NCBI GenBank assembly: GCA_903813345.2
Contig: CAIIXF020000010.1
Span: 34,401,425-34,461,424, forward strand
DNA length: 60,000 nucleotides
Source: Owenia fusiformis
Taxonomy: Eukaryota > Annelida > Polychaeta > Sabellida > Oweniidae
Direction: 5' to 3'
Part shown: positions 34,425 to 45,347 of the stretch, piece by piece
How positions within the stretch are numbered: the stretch's first letter is position 1
How the letters are laid out: the number at the start of each line of letters is the position of its first letter
The notes under the pieces: model-generated
What the model saw: only the letters and a program-made list of their open reading frames with translations
The model's database searches: none
Told to the model about the DNA's origin: nothing
Position numbers and translations under genes: made by a program

Positions 34425-34530
34425 GGGGCATGTTTTAGGGGTATTAGTGCTAGTTTAGGTGACATTTATGTTACTATATCGACCTGAGCAATAATTCTAA
34501 TAACGTCATTTCTGCGGGCAATATTAAACA
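34425..34530. repeat. Repeat fragment, inverted copy at 49915-50085
   Basis: ACCACCTTGCGGGGCATGTT with TTAGTGCTAGTTTAGG and ACCTGAGCAATAATTCT matches the reverse complement of about 49975-50080. Confidence 0.6.
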
Positions 34531-34534
34531 GATA

Positions 34535-34890
34535 CTGGATGATCAGGAGCTGGATATGGCAGAATACCTATTCTGGAAAAAGATATTGGGCGAGACGGTA
34601 TTAATTAATTTCAATAGAAAGTTTTGGTTCGAGCATTGCCTCATGGGACAGTCTATTTTCTACTAGATAAAATAATCAGGGTAAACGCTTTTCTATTACA
34701 AAGTTATTTGCTTGTAGAGATGCTTGTAGAGCCCGTATCGCAAAAATCATATATGTTTTCACCCCACATCATATCATATGCTTTATTGATGTTAAAATTA
34801 ATTTTTATAAATAGTGGGAATAAATTCCTAACTCATCTTAGATTATGATTTAAATGCAATATTATATGCGATCAAATGCTTTTTCCAAGG
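34535..34890. other. Gene-free stretch
   Basis: A short plus-strand open frame (34624-34848) has no recognisable motifs; no other structure seen. Confidence 0.45.
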
Positions 34891-34894
34891 TTTT

Positions 34895-35400
34895 AAAATG
34901 TAAACAGTGCTCAGTTTCAGTGCTCAACAGGTGAAATGTATAGAGGAATATAGTCAGATACAATTTGCAGATCAACAAAAACAAGATTGTGTTCAAAGAA
35001 AGTGAACTAAATGGAACCATTATTTTAATCATTTTGAATGCAAAATATAGTCAAACAGACGATAAAATCAATATAGCATACTAATATTAATAACCTTCCC
35101 AAAAAACTTCAAAAATATCAAAATCTAATATTTATATTTTTTGTGAACCCCTGTTAAACCCCTCAATAATTAATAAATAAGTTTATTGGTCTCTTGAACA
35201 TCTAATTTTATTATGTCGCTTTTATTCCCATAATAAAATGGATTAAACATGTAAACATAAATCAATCAAACAGTACAACAATAACCAAAACATATACAAC
35301 ATTTATACACGTAATAAACAAAGAACAAAATATAACAAAACAAATAAAAATAAAAGTTTACAAAAATAAAAACAAGTAAAAAATTGCACCTCTGGGGTTT
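34895..35400 (+). repeat. ~370-bp dispersed repeat, copy 1, interrupted
   Basis: ACAAGATTGTGTTCAAAGAA, then CATTTTGAATGCAAAATATAG and GTGAACCCCTGTTAAACCCC, shared with 36510-37012 and 44406-44735 in the same orientation. Mariner-like element C separates it from the next part-copy at 36510. Confidence 0.75.
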
Positions 35401-35402
35401 TA

Positions 35403-36494
35403 CAGGGTGGGCCAAAAAATTTTGCAAGCTTTTTAGAAGGCAAAAAAGTATCATAACATTATGGTATTGACATGAAATTTTTTTTACCGAAACTTCAGGA
35501 TAGGCATATTTTATCATTCAAATACTTAAGCTAATACTGACTTCAAATTTTTTTGTCAGATGTTTGAATATTAATGGTAAATTGTTCATGTGTCCGAGAT
35601 TTACTGATTTTCCTAGAAAATGTGATTTTCTATAATTTTATGTGATCATCGATAAAACATTTATTATGTTCACTAAATCTGCTGCAATCTTTGTTAAGTG
35701 GTGTATTGGGCGGCTATTCATCAGGACTAATGAATCAAGGGGTATTTTGCTCCAGATTATTCCATAGTGACTTTTAGCCTAGGGTCAGGAGCGCTATCCT
35801 GCTGGAATATGTAATCACTTGGGGCTGAAAGAGCCCCCATTCTTGAAAGATGTCCCTTTTGAAGAAGATTAGTCCTGAGTCGAATGGCCACCTAATACAC
35901 CAGATGCCAACCCCTGGGACTATCACACATGGGGGCACCTGGAGCAATGTATTGTAGTTAATGGTTATACCCCACACATTATTGATCAACTATAATAAGT
36001 TCTGCAGGATAAGTGGAGACGACTACCACAAGAACTGCTGGATCTCGCCATTGACCAGTTCAGTTCTCGTCTCCATGTGATTGTGAAGGTGAATGGCGGA
36101 TGCATAGAACATTTGTTGAATAAATAATTAATACAGTGTAACAATATTACCATAGTGACTAGATACTGATATAAACCTGTACTAGACATTGGTTAAACAG
36201 TTATCAAAGATAGTAGCAGATTTAGTGAACATAATAAATGTGTTATTGTTGGTCACATAAAATCATAGAAAGTCAGATTTTCTAGGAAAAAATGGTAAAT
36301 CTCGGACAAATGAACAATTTACCATTAATATTCAAACATCTGACAAAAAAATTGAAGTCAGTATTAGCTTAAGTATTTAAATGGTAAAATATGCCTATCC
36401 TTAAGTTTCTGTAAAAAAATTTTCATGTCAATACCATAATGTTATGATACTTTTTTGCCTTCTAAAAAGGTTGCAAATTTCTTTGCCCACCCTG
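35403..36494 (+). mobile_element. Tc1/mariner-like element C with ~300-bp TIRs
   Basis: It starts CAGGGTGGGCCAAAAAATTT (35403) and ends with the complement at 36494. TA is outside both ends (35401-35402, 36495-36496). The inverted repeats extend about 300 bp (35403-35700 against 36195-36494), unusually long for mariner. The internal transposase is reduced to its C-terminus. Confidence 0.9.
35897..36127 (+). pseudogene. Transposase C-terminus of element C, decayed
   Basis: Reads TPDANPWDYHTWGHLEQCIV, then a double stop (TAATAA), then LPQELLDLAIDQF and VNGGCIEHLL before TAA. The pattern PD.NP.D...WG.L (with W at the third catalytic region), followed by LP.ELL..AI..F..R and NGG..EHLL, is the familiar end of mariner/Tc-type DDE transposases of animals. 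The N-terminal two thirds are deleted. Confidence 0.78.
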
Positions 36495-36509
36495 TAGTTG
36501 CACTTGATT

Positions 36510-37012
36510 TAATAATGACTAGATAATCTGTTGTAAACTTCAGAACTATCAAAATCTAATCTAATCTAATAATAAGTAAACGGTAAAGTCCTCAACAGGT
36601 GTAAATGTATGTGATAATATATGTTTTATCATTTACACAATCATATCATTTAACAATTGGCGATTCAACAAAAACAAGATGATGTTAAGAAAGTGAACAA
36701 AATGGAACAATTATTTCTAATCATTTTGAATGCAAAATATAATCAGACTGACGATCTTATTATTAATTAAACAGATAAAATCAATAGGTCATGCTAATAA
36801 CCTTCTCAAAAACCGATTCATGAGTAGATAATCTTTTGTAAACTTCCAAAATACCAAAATCTAATATTTTTATTTTTTGTGGACCCCTGTCAAACCCCTC
36901 AATAATAAGTAAATGGTAATGTTGACAAGTGCTCAACATGTGAAAACGTATGTAGGAATATATGTTTTATCATTTAAACATATCAAAACAATTGGCGGAT
37001 CAACAAAAACAA
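36510..37012 (+). repeat. ~370-bp dispersed repeat, part-copy and copy 2
   Basis: A partial copy (36510-36660) is followed by a fuller one (36661-37012) with AGATGATGTTAAGAAAGTGA and GTGGACCCCTGTCAAACCCC. The site ACAAGATGATG at 36673-36683 preserves the uninserted target of the CACTA-like element that begins at 37013. Confidence 0.75.
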
Positions 37013-37319
37013 CACTATGTAAAATCCCATGATTAATACAATATCATAAACCTATGAAACATAAATATCAGTTGTTTTAATTCGTTTTAACCTGTTATCA
37101 TAGGTTTATGTATAATACATAATTATAACAATGAATGATACGGACTTTTTTGGAGTTTCTCCTCTGATACTTGTATAATTTGTTTTAATTTGTTATCAGC
37201 TGTTATCAGCTGTTTTATTCCATCTGGTTCAACTGGGAAAAACATGTTATACTGGATGATACATTTCTCTGCTCTTGCGTATAATTTGTTTACATTAGGT
37301 TACATGTTGTTGACACAAC

Positions 37320-38060
37320 GTGTTGACACTATCTTGTTGACATAGACATATTGAGTGTTTTAATAAAAGCGGGTATTGATAAATTAAGTTTTGACATTTG
37401 AAAGTTGAAATGAATTAATATAAATGATTTTTCAAAATAAGTCACCAGAAGTGATTAGTGCAGCAGTTGAAAGATATATTTTAGTTTTAGCATTTATAAC
37501 GTGCTTGCAAAAACACGGGCGCCCATTTAGATTATTAGCGGTTTTATTATAATATCGGATTGCTTCAATGCGCTCCATGAAAGAAAAATGTGGGCACTTT
37601 ATTAATTTAAATCAATATGTCTTAATATTAAAGCTACATTGTTAACGGAGACAACGTAAGACTGCGACATTTTAACCCATTTCAAAATTCGGTGTTTTTA
37701 TTTTCCATAACGGCTACTAGTATTTGTGTGCCATAGTTATCTCAGCTTTCGGGAATCACAGTTATCGTGATTTAAGGGCAGTTATAAAAATATACAAGGC
37801 GATGGTTCAAAATGGACAATTTTCAAAACTGCTCAACTTCACGTTTTTAAGGAATGCTTGCCCGGCGAGGGGTTTGCTATTGCGAGAGAACAAAAACTTT
37901 GAATTAGGATTTTTCCTAATACTTAATCATTAATACTTAATCATTAATCAACAACTTTTTAAACCGTCTCTCTGATTAAATATCATGCCAATTAATACCA
38001 CGATTGTGTTGACAGGATTAAATGCGATATCTATGGAATAATAATTTAATGAACTCAATA
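37320..38060. other. CACTA interior, no gene seen
   Basis: A short plus-strand frame at 37724-37933 has no known motif. The rest is A+T-rich. Confidence 0.45.
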
Positions 38061-38068
38061 GTCTAAAT

Positions 38069-38652
38069 TAGTGGTGTCAATTAACCGCTTGAGCATTAAC
38101 CGGTTAACCGGAGGTTTTTACCGGTTAAAGTCGGTTAACCGGCGGGAAATTTGAACTTATAATTTCAAATGAAATCTTCATCTTCGATCTTGAAAGTTGA
38201 AAAAATTGGAAAAATGATATATCGGCGTTTATTTTTTACGTTCGTCTCGCTTTACGCTATTCTATGTAAGTAAGCGCGGGAAAGCAATGTGGCAGGGATT
38301 AAAGTTGCTGATTGGATGTTTGTAAGGAATTATCGGACCTATCACATGTATGAGTAGCTCACATGAAACTGACGCTTGAAAACAAACAGATTAAAATGCA
38401 AAGTAAGCGCGGGAAAGCAATGTGGCAGGGATTAGAGTTGCTGATTGGATGTTTGTAAGGAGTTGTGGGACTTATGACATGTATGAGTAGCTTACGTGAA
38501 ACTGACACCATAAAACCAAACGGATTAGCATGCAAAATAAGCGCGGGAAATTACAGAATTATACACGGTCAACTAACGGCTTATAAAAACTCAGACCGGT
38601 CAAGGCATTATCGGCGGTTAACCGGTTAACCGGTTAATACTTGACACCTCTA
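38069..38652. mobile_element. 584-bp hAT-type element with 8-bp duplication
   Basis: Ends TAGTGGTGTCAA and TTGACACCTCTA, flanked by GTCTAAAT on both sides (38061-38068, 38653-38660). The arms carry AACCGGTT palindromes (38098-38105, 38620-38627, 38628-38635). The interior is a ~134-bp tandem duplication (about 38270-38403 and 38404-38535) starting GTAAGCGCGGGAAAGCAATG. Confidence 0.9.
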
Positions 38653-38660
38653 GTCTAAAT

Positions 38661-41600
38661 GATAAATAAGTTCATAATTTAGTCTTGGCAGACTAGTCTT
38701 GTATCATCAGAGTTGGATTGCAAATACCTCCCTAAATCAAATATTTATAACTGTTTTTATCTCTCTGATCCAACCACTAAAGTTTAAAAGGAAGACTATA
38801 GTCTCCCGTGAATTCATTATAATTATCTTAGACAATAGTGAAGCGGTACAATCGTGGGAGTGTTAATTAATCGGAATGCAAGTTTGATACAAAATAACTC
38901 CTTTGGATCAAATATTTAAATTTTACTAGAGTGCGGGGAGTGGAAACGAGTCTCCATTCAAGCACTAAATATCAAAAGAAAGATTAACCCCTTAACTTCG
39001 CTCCCAGACTTCACTATTCACCACCTCCCCTCCCCTTCCCCAATTATATTTTATGACCCCAGATTGTTCGTTTCTGTGCCCCCCCCTGTCCATGGCAAGT
39101 AAGTAATCTATGTGTATATCGGCTCCCTCCCAATGGTGGGCAAAACCAGATGCAGGCATAGACATTGACAAGGTAAGGGGATTAAAAATAAAAATAGTTT
39201 TGTTTTAGGATCTGACTGAAATATTTTGGCACTGTTCAACCTCTAGTTGAAAGCCCATGGTTCAACGAAGCGGTTTAAGGAATTAGAGGCAGAAATAATT
39301 CCTAGATGACCTGTCTTTACTGTAATCAAGATGCTACCTAACCGCAGTTTTAAAAGTTATTTATCTTTTGTGATAATCTAATACTACTTATAGATTGGTT
39401 TTCCAAATGTAAGACCCCGTATAAGACCCTTGTCTCTGATTATGAAACATGTGTATGCATCAAATCCGAGGAATATTACATTATGTGAAACAATTCCAAA
39501 ATGTTTTGTCTTGAACTCAATCAAATAGTGTAGCAATATATTTCAACATGTGGAAATTGTTTATTAACGTAATGTCGGGCACTATAGGTGAACGGGTTTT
39601 CAGTTTTGCTCTTTTTTGTCACACTTAAATTGTGTGCTTTATTTATTTGGAATTTGAATTTGAAAGGGTGAACTCACAATCACATCCAATAAAGCTTATA
39701 ATATCATTTATTAACAGATGCATCGAGGTAGAGCCACCGTTCAAAAGACATAAACATAACTCTGTCGAGTGCAATAAATCCATGCATATCCATTTGTAGC
39801 AATCATAAGTCCAGACCAGGGGAACACAGTTACCCTTCGCATTCTTACATTGTCCGCATGTCAACCATACGGCGACCGCACGGTCAGCCTGCCTTTCGCA
39901 CCTCTCATACACGTGTACAAATTCTAAGATCATATTAATTACCATTGATTCTTCGTTTTCAATCTCTGGTTTTCAAAGCCCGTTAGATGTTAATGAATGG
40001 AGATTTTTAAATGTGCTTTCATTAAACAGCCAGGAAAAATAAACTATTTTTCATTTCCCAGGAATCACATAATCCGTCAAAATTCATTTAATTTAAAATG
40101 TATCTAATATATTACATGTATACAATCAGACAGACTGGCTATTCTAATCCGTTATGAAAAGCCATTTGTTTTTTCCTCTACAGGATGTTTCTGCGGAAGT
40201 TAATTTGTTTATCTTAGTGTTTAGAGGCAATGTCCTTTGACGCTTTCGTGAAATAAATGAACTCTGTGATGGACTACAATTGTATATTTTTACAGGAACA
40301 GTTATTTTTATAACCAAAGTAGACCCGAAGTAGACCACTGTTACATTATTTTCATTTTAGGTCTCTCTAATAATTAGTTGCATTGCAGAAGTCTAATATT
40401 ATTCTCTCCTGTGCCGAAGGTACTTATACCCGTAGCCAAGGGGGGGGGATGTTCAAGGAGTCCAACTCAATAGAATTCGAATTGAATACAAAATAAATTC
40501 ATAACATATAAATACATAATGTCTATCCAAGTCTTCTTGCATTTTCTGAACTTCAAATGCGCCTTTTGATGTGTGATAACAAAATACTAAATAAATACTT
40601 AATGTTACTCCACTTATTTTTATAGTAATTTGGCAATTAAACATGTATAAAGAGATAGCAATGTGTGTACAACCCGAATCCTCTCCCGATCAGGTCACGT
40701 TTTATATGTCTCTGATGTAATAACTGCCCTGTCAACCCTAACGCAGTAGGCGTGATTGTTACGCATTTGCTGAAAAATAGAAATCACGCATCAATTTAGT
40801 GTGTATGATCAAATATCACGCAAATCACGGATTTTGTTGAAATTTTAAAAAAATCGTTTTTTGTGAAATGCCGACACGGTAAAATACCAAACGGCGAAAA
40901 AAAGCGAACGCATTCTGTTCGGTCTTTGCACGCGATTGCCGTTTATGTCACACATTTGGTACAAAATATGTGTATATATCACGCATTTGTTTCGAAAATA
41001 TTCACACGTACCTATTTGATTGAAACATTCAAATCAAAGTTGGCATTCGAGAACAAAAATGTGTCCACTCAAAAATAGATTTCTAATGTTTGATTTTGAG
41101 TAGTTGTATTTATTGATCCTTGTTTTTCAATCTACAGATTGCCAAGGGGGACAAAAATGTCTAGGGGGTTCACATTTGACCATTTTGGTCCAAATATGGC
41201 TAAAATCACACGAGAAATGCTCAAAATGGTGAAAAACTGCATGATTTTGAAAGGATCTTTGGCCAGGGGGGTTCGTCGAACCCTGCGAACCCCTCCCCCT
41301 GGCTTCGGGCCTGCCTATAACCTATAATACTTATTTATTAAAACAAATATTAATTTATCCGTCTGTCTGATTAGATTTTGTTCCCCTGACTCAAACCAGA
41401 GACATATAAAACATATTTATCTTATAGACATTGCTACGAAATTAATAACTGTAACCACAATTAGAAAAAGTTTATGGGAAATGGGAGTCTAACCTTATAT
41501 CCTTTGGTTTATTCAAAAGCAATATACTTACACTTTCTTGACCTGTAAATTAATCACTGTAGTGGTTAACAATGTTATTAATTAGTTGGGGATTTTATAT

Positions 41601-41782
41601 GTCTCTGCTCAAACTAAGTCAACCCCGATTTCAGTTCTTAATTCTTCACTTGAAACGATATAGCACACATGATACAACATGAATTTGGATTAATTATACA
41701 TATATAAAGCCTATTGTTATCAAAAGCAATAAATCCTCACCATATAAATATAGTTTTATTGATGACCAAAAACAGATATCAG
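38661..41782. other. CACTA interior, diverged repeats, no firm gene
   Basis: Segments here recur 2-3 kb downstream. For example the region around 40190-40265 (GTTAATTTGTTTATCTTAGTG, then TTGACGCTTTCGTGAA) matches about 42970-43035. CCCGTAGCCAAGGGGGG at 40432 and CCCCCTGGCTTCGGGCCTG at about 41305 look like worn ends of the CGTAGCCAG repeat family. A cysteine-rich minus-strand frame (39643-39945) does not match a known domain. Confidence 0.45.
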
Positions 41783-41965
41783 GGTCGTAGCCAGCTTTCA
41801 GTCAGGGGGAGGGGGTGCGATCGCCCAAAAAATTCGGTTTTCAGTCAGGAGGGTACGATTGTGGCCTGAGCAGCTCCTTTCTTCTTCTTTCTCAGGGTTT
41901 TATTTTTATTGTTAAGGGGGGTGCGATCGCACCCATCACACCCCCCCCCCTGGATACGCCCACGG
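41783..41965. mobile_element. CAGGGTCGTAGCCAG-type MITE
   Basis: The left end is CAGGGTCGTAGCCAGC, followed by AGTCAGGGGGAG. The right end is CACCCATCACACCCC, then a C run and GGATACGCCC. They are imperfect inverted repeats containing GTGCGATCGC on both arms. A left end of the same family, CAGGGGCGTAGCCA, is at 43873. No exact duplication was found. Confidence 0.55.
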
Positions 41966-42674
41966 ATATTTTGGCAACTTCCACGTTTACCCCCCCCCCC
42001 TAATCATTTTTGCGCCCCCTCTAAATATCAGACAAATCAGGCGATGAGGCATGGATCAGGATACCCTGACTCCCAAGCTGTGCGACTTCTGGCAACCGCT
42101 ACACCTATATTCCCGGGGGAAATGCTTTTTCCTTTGAAAAATTATCAAATATGGTCGTGTGTGGGCAAACACGGAGGAGTCCAGGAGAGGGGTGTGTGCA
42201 TTGCGTGCGATCCCTCATCAGTTGTGTACCTTATTTTTGTATGAATTTCTCCCGAACAGTTATGCTAGAGGGGTTATAATATGTATTTCTGTTTTCAAAT
42301 GAAATAATTTCACCCTTGCCCGATTGGCTTGTAGATATGCACGAATCAAATAGCATGGAGATCAGATAATTAGATTAATTCGTTTTTTCGCAATCAGATG
42401 AATTAACTCCCGGGAATTAACTTAATGTTTTCTCTGATTAAAAGGCGGTTTGAAGCTACTTTTATAGGATTTGTAAATTCGCAATCAGACTGGCTTATTT
42501 TAATATTTAGTCAGTGCAAGAGGAGGGGACTATAATGTAGAAAATCGTTTTGATTTCGACACTAACTGAAATAATTTATCACAATAAATTGTTAAATACG
42601 GAAACAGAGACCGGTTTAAAAATGAAAAGAGAGGCAAAAAACTCTATTTATACAATGTAATTAAAACTCGGGAA

Positions 42675-43420
42675 TTAAAAGCAATTTTAGACTGTTAGAT
42701 CTTCTGTAATCAAGGTGATGTTGGTACACTTCCACCGTTAGAAAAACAAAGACTAAGACAAAGACTATATAGCAATTAATCCTTTTGTAATCAATTCATT
42801 AAATGTTAAATGTAGATTCTTATTATTTCGTTGGACAATGTTCAGACTTCTGACCAAGATTTATTCATTTATGTTTGTATTTAAGAAATAGTATTTCAAT
42901 CAGACAGACGTTCTAATGAGTTAGAAAAAATACATTTGTCCATCACCTCTCAAGTAGTTTTCAAAAGTAATCAAGTCGATTTGTTTATTTTAGTGTTTAG
43001 CATTGTTTTTCATAACTTGACGCTTCCATGAACAGAATGACTTTGAAATGAGTATTTATAATTTTAGCTTTTATACGACATGCTTATTTTATATTTCTAT
43101 ATGAACGTTGTAGTTATGTGATGTAACATCGCCCCCCCCCCCAAATTACAGGTATACTTTGAAATGAGTATTTATAATTTTAGCTTTTATACGACATGCT
43201 TATTTTATATTTCTATATGAACGTTGTAGTTATGTGATGTAACATCGCCCCCCCCCCAAATTACAGGTATACAACTTTTGGTCGGAATACTTTAACTTGC
43301 GATTAAAAGCAATTTTAGACTGTTAGATGATCTCTTATGTAATCTAGGTGATGTTGGTAGACTTCCGCAGTTAAGAAAACAAAGACTAAGACAAAGAGAA
43401 CTATATAGCAATTAATCCTT
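42675..43420. repeat. Pair of ~110-bp direct repeats about 610 bp apart
   Basis: The 42675-42785 segment (AAGCAATTTTAGACTGTTAG, AAACAAAGACTAAGACAAAG) recurs at 43302-43415 with small indels. The 116-bp tandem duplication lies between them. Confidence 0.75.
43040..43271 (+). repeat. 116-bp tandem duplication, nearly identical
   Basis: Two adjacent copies start ACTTTGAAATGAGTATTTAT at 43040 and 43156. I see only a C-run difference (11 against 10). Such identity in a region of old repeats means a recent duplication or an assembly artefact next to a C homopolymer. Confidence 0.9.
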
Positions 43421-44408
43421 TTGTTATCACTAAATGTTAGATTCTTTATTGGACAATATTTTGACTTATGTCTCCGATTGTTATGCAGATGTGTGTATAT
43501 ACATGTAATCATGTGAACAGCATATTACGTGGAAATTCCCATATTCATTCTCATAATGTCTTACAGCTATTTCGCAAATGACATGCATGTAAGCCTAAAT
43601 AACACGTGGACGTAATATTGCAGAACTGAGCGAAAAGAAAGGTTGAACAAATCAGATTAAGATATTTTATTTTTTAAATGCACAAAGGGCAACATTTGAA
43701 GAGCAAAAATTAAAGGCGTTGTGAAATAGATCGTGCTTTTGTATGATCCCCTTCTATAGTGCCCTACCCTTTGCATTCGTTCGACTTCACTTCTTAAAAG
43801 AGAGTTTCGTCTTCTCGTAGTATATAGCTAGACTCTGCACGTAGCGTAATAGTGCCCCTATTAGCCATGTACAGGGGCGTAGCCAACTTTCAGTCGGGGG
43901 GTGGGGTGGGGTGCGATTGCCAAAAAACAATATCGGATTTCAGTCTGAGACAAATGGTCAAACATGAGTTTCAAAAAATTTCTAGAATTACCTTATGTAA
44001 ATATTTACGTTAGCTTGTTTAATTAAGGTCTGACGTTATGAAAACAAAGTGCCATTAATTTCTGAACAGTATAATACAGTATCATCTGTTTGGTCTCGGT
44101 ATATTCCAGTTTAATTTGTATTATACAAAAGATGATATGTATAATTTGTATTATACCACTTTGAAACCTGTTATAATAGAAAATGATATGCGTATAATAC
44201 TGTTTAATCTGATCCTGACTTAAATTATATCAGGTTAAACTGGAATATATTTTGGTTTAATCGGGTATCATTCTCTAATGATATTTGAGTCCGGATCAGA
44301 TGTTATAATATTGAATGATACTTTCTGTGATATTGGATTAAACAACAAATTAAACATCAATATAAGATGTTATCACAAGTATTAATCATAGGATTTTACA
44401 TAGTGCAA

Positions 44409-44740
44409 GATGATGTTAAAAGAAAGTGAACTAAATGGAACAATTAATTTTAATCATTTTAAATGCAAAATATAGTCAGACAGGCGATCTTATTTTCAAT
44501 TAAACAGATAAAATCAATATGTCATGCTAATAACCTTCCCAAAAACCGATTCATAAGTAGATAATCTGTTGTAAACTTCAAAAATATCAAAATCGAATAT
44601 TTTTTATTTTTTGTGGACCCCTGTTAAACCCCTCAATAACAAGTAAATGGTAATGTTGACAAGTGCTCAACAAGTGAAAACGTATGCAGGAATATATGTT
44701 TTATCATTTAAACTCATCAAAACGATTGGAGGATGAACAG
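44409..44740 (+). repeat. ~370-bp dispersed repeat, copy 3
   Basis: Resumes right after the CACTA element (AGATGATGTTAAAAGAAAGT) and contains GTGGACCCCTGTTAAACCCC and CGTATGCAGGAATATATG. It is in the same orientation as 36661-37012 and looks like the right-hand part of the repeat the CACTA element split. Confidence 0.75.
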
Positions 44741-45347
44741 GAGGAAACAGCTTAATTAAGGCTTATCTGAGAAATTCCATTATCACTATTAGACTCATCA
44801 GGCAAGATGATAAACCGTTTTGAGCATTGCTGATTTGAAATATTAAACTGTGGATATTTATACAAGTGTAAGTCGGCATGTATTCGACAGTTAATGTACA
44901 TATATGATGTATGCATCAACGTGTGACCTAAATATCAATTCGTGACCATCATATTTGGCTTTAGAAAATTAAGTTGAAAGTTACAGTTGTAGGAGATTAC
45001 CGTAAACGTCAATCACATCCAAATATCCGAACGACGTCAAGTATTAACAAGACACTTTCGTGCATCTCGAACAAGGCAAGGTTCTGTTCCTGCAATATGT
45101 ATTTCTATTTGTGAAGAAAAAATTTCATAAATATCAACAATTTTCATTGAATAGGAGATTACATTCGAAATTACAACTTTCAAAATATTTGCTTCAACCA
45201 AGAATTGTAAGAACTTGAAACATGCTCTTGGTTTTTCAAACCGCATATCCTCATTAACGTCCTTTGACAAGGATGAATCCAATTTGAAAACATGGATTTT
45301 CTTGATTATTCTTCAAAACTACCCTTGAAATGTAAGTATGTTGGATA
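44741..45347. other. Gene-free stretch
   Basis: No recognised gene. A minus-strand frame at 45037-45282 has an amphipathic composition but no known domain and no ATG start. Confidence 0.45.

Larger units (their letters stand above)
37013..44405. mobile_element. 7.4-kb CACTA-type transposon
   Basis: It starts CACTATGTAAAATCC (37013) and ends GGATTTTACATAGTG (44405). The TIR runs about 27 bp (…ATGATTAATAC) with one mismatch. CAA is duplicated outside (37010-37012, 44406-44408). The 36.67-kb repeat copy shows the same site with a single CAA. A CACTA terminus plus a 3-bp TSD is diagnostic of the En/Spm-CACTA superfamily. The first and last 300-350 bp are rich in TATAATACA, GATGATA and TTTAATTTGTT words in opposite orientations, like CACTA subterminal repeats. 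No transposase is readable; the interior is filled with other repeats. Confidence 0.85.

Noticed and set aside
39643-39945. Cysteine-rich 100-codon minus-strand frame as a domain
   Set aside because: No recognisable spacing of metal ligands or known domain, and it lies in old transposon interior.
41815-42244. Frames rich in Pro, His and Gly
   Set aside because: They translate C-rich MITE ends; a repeat explains them.
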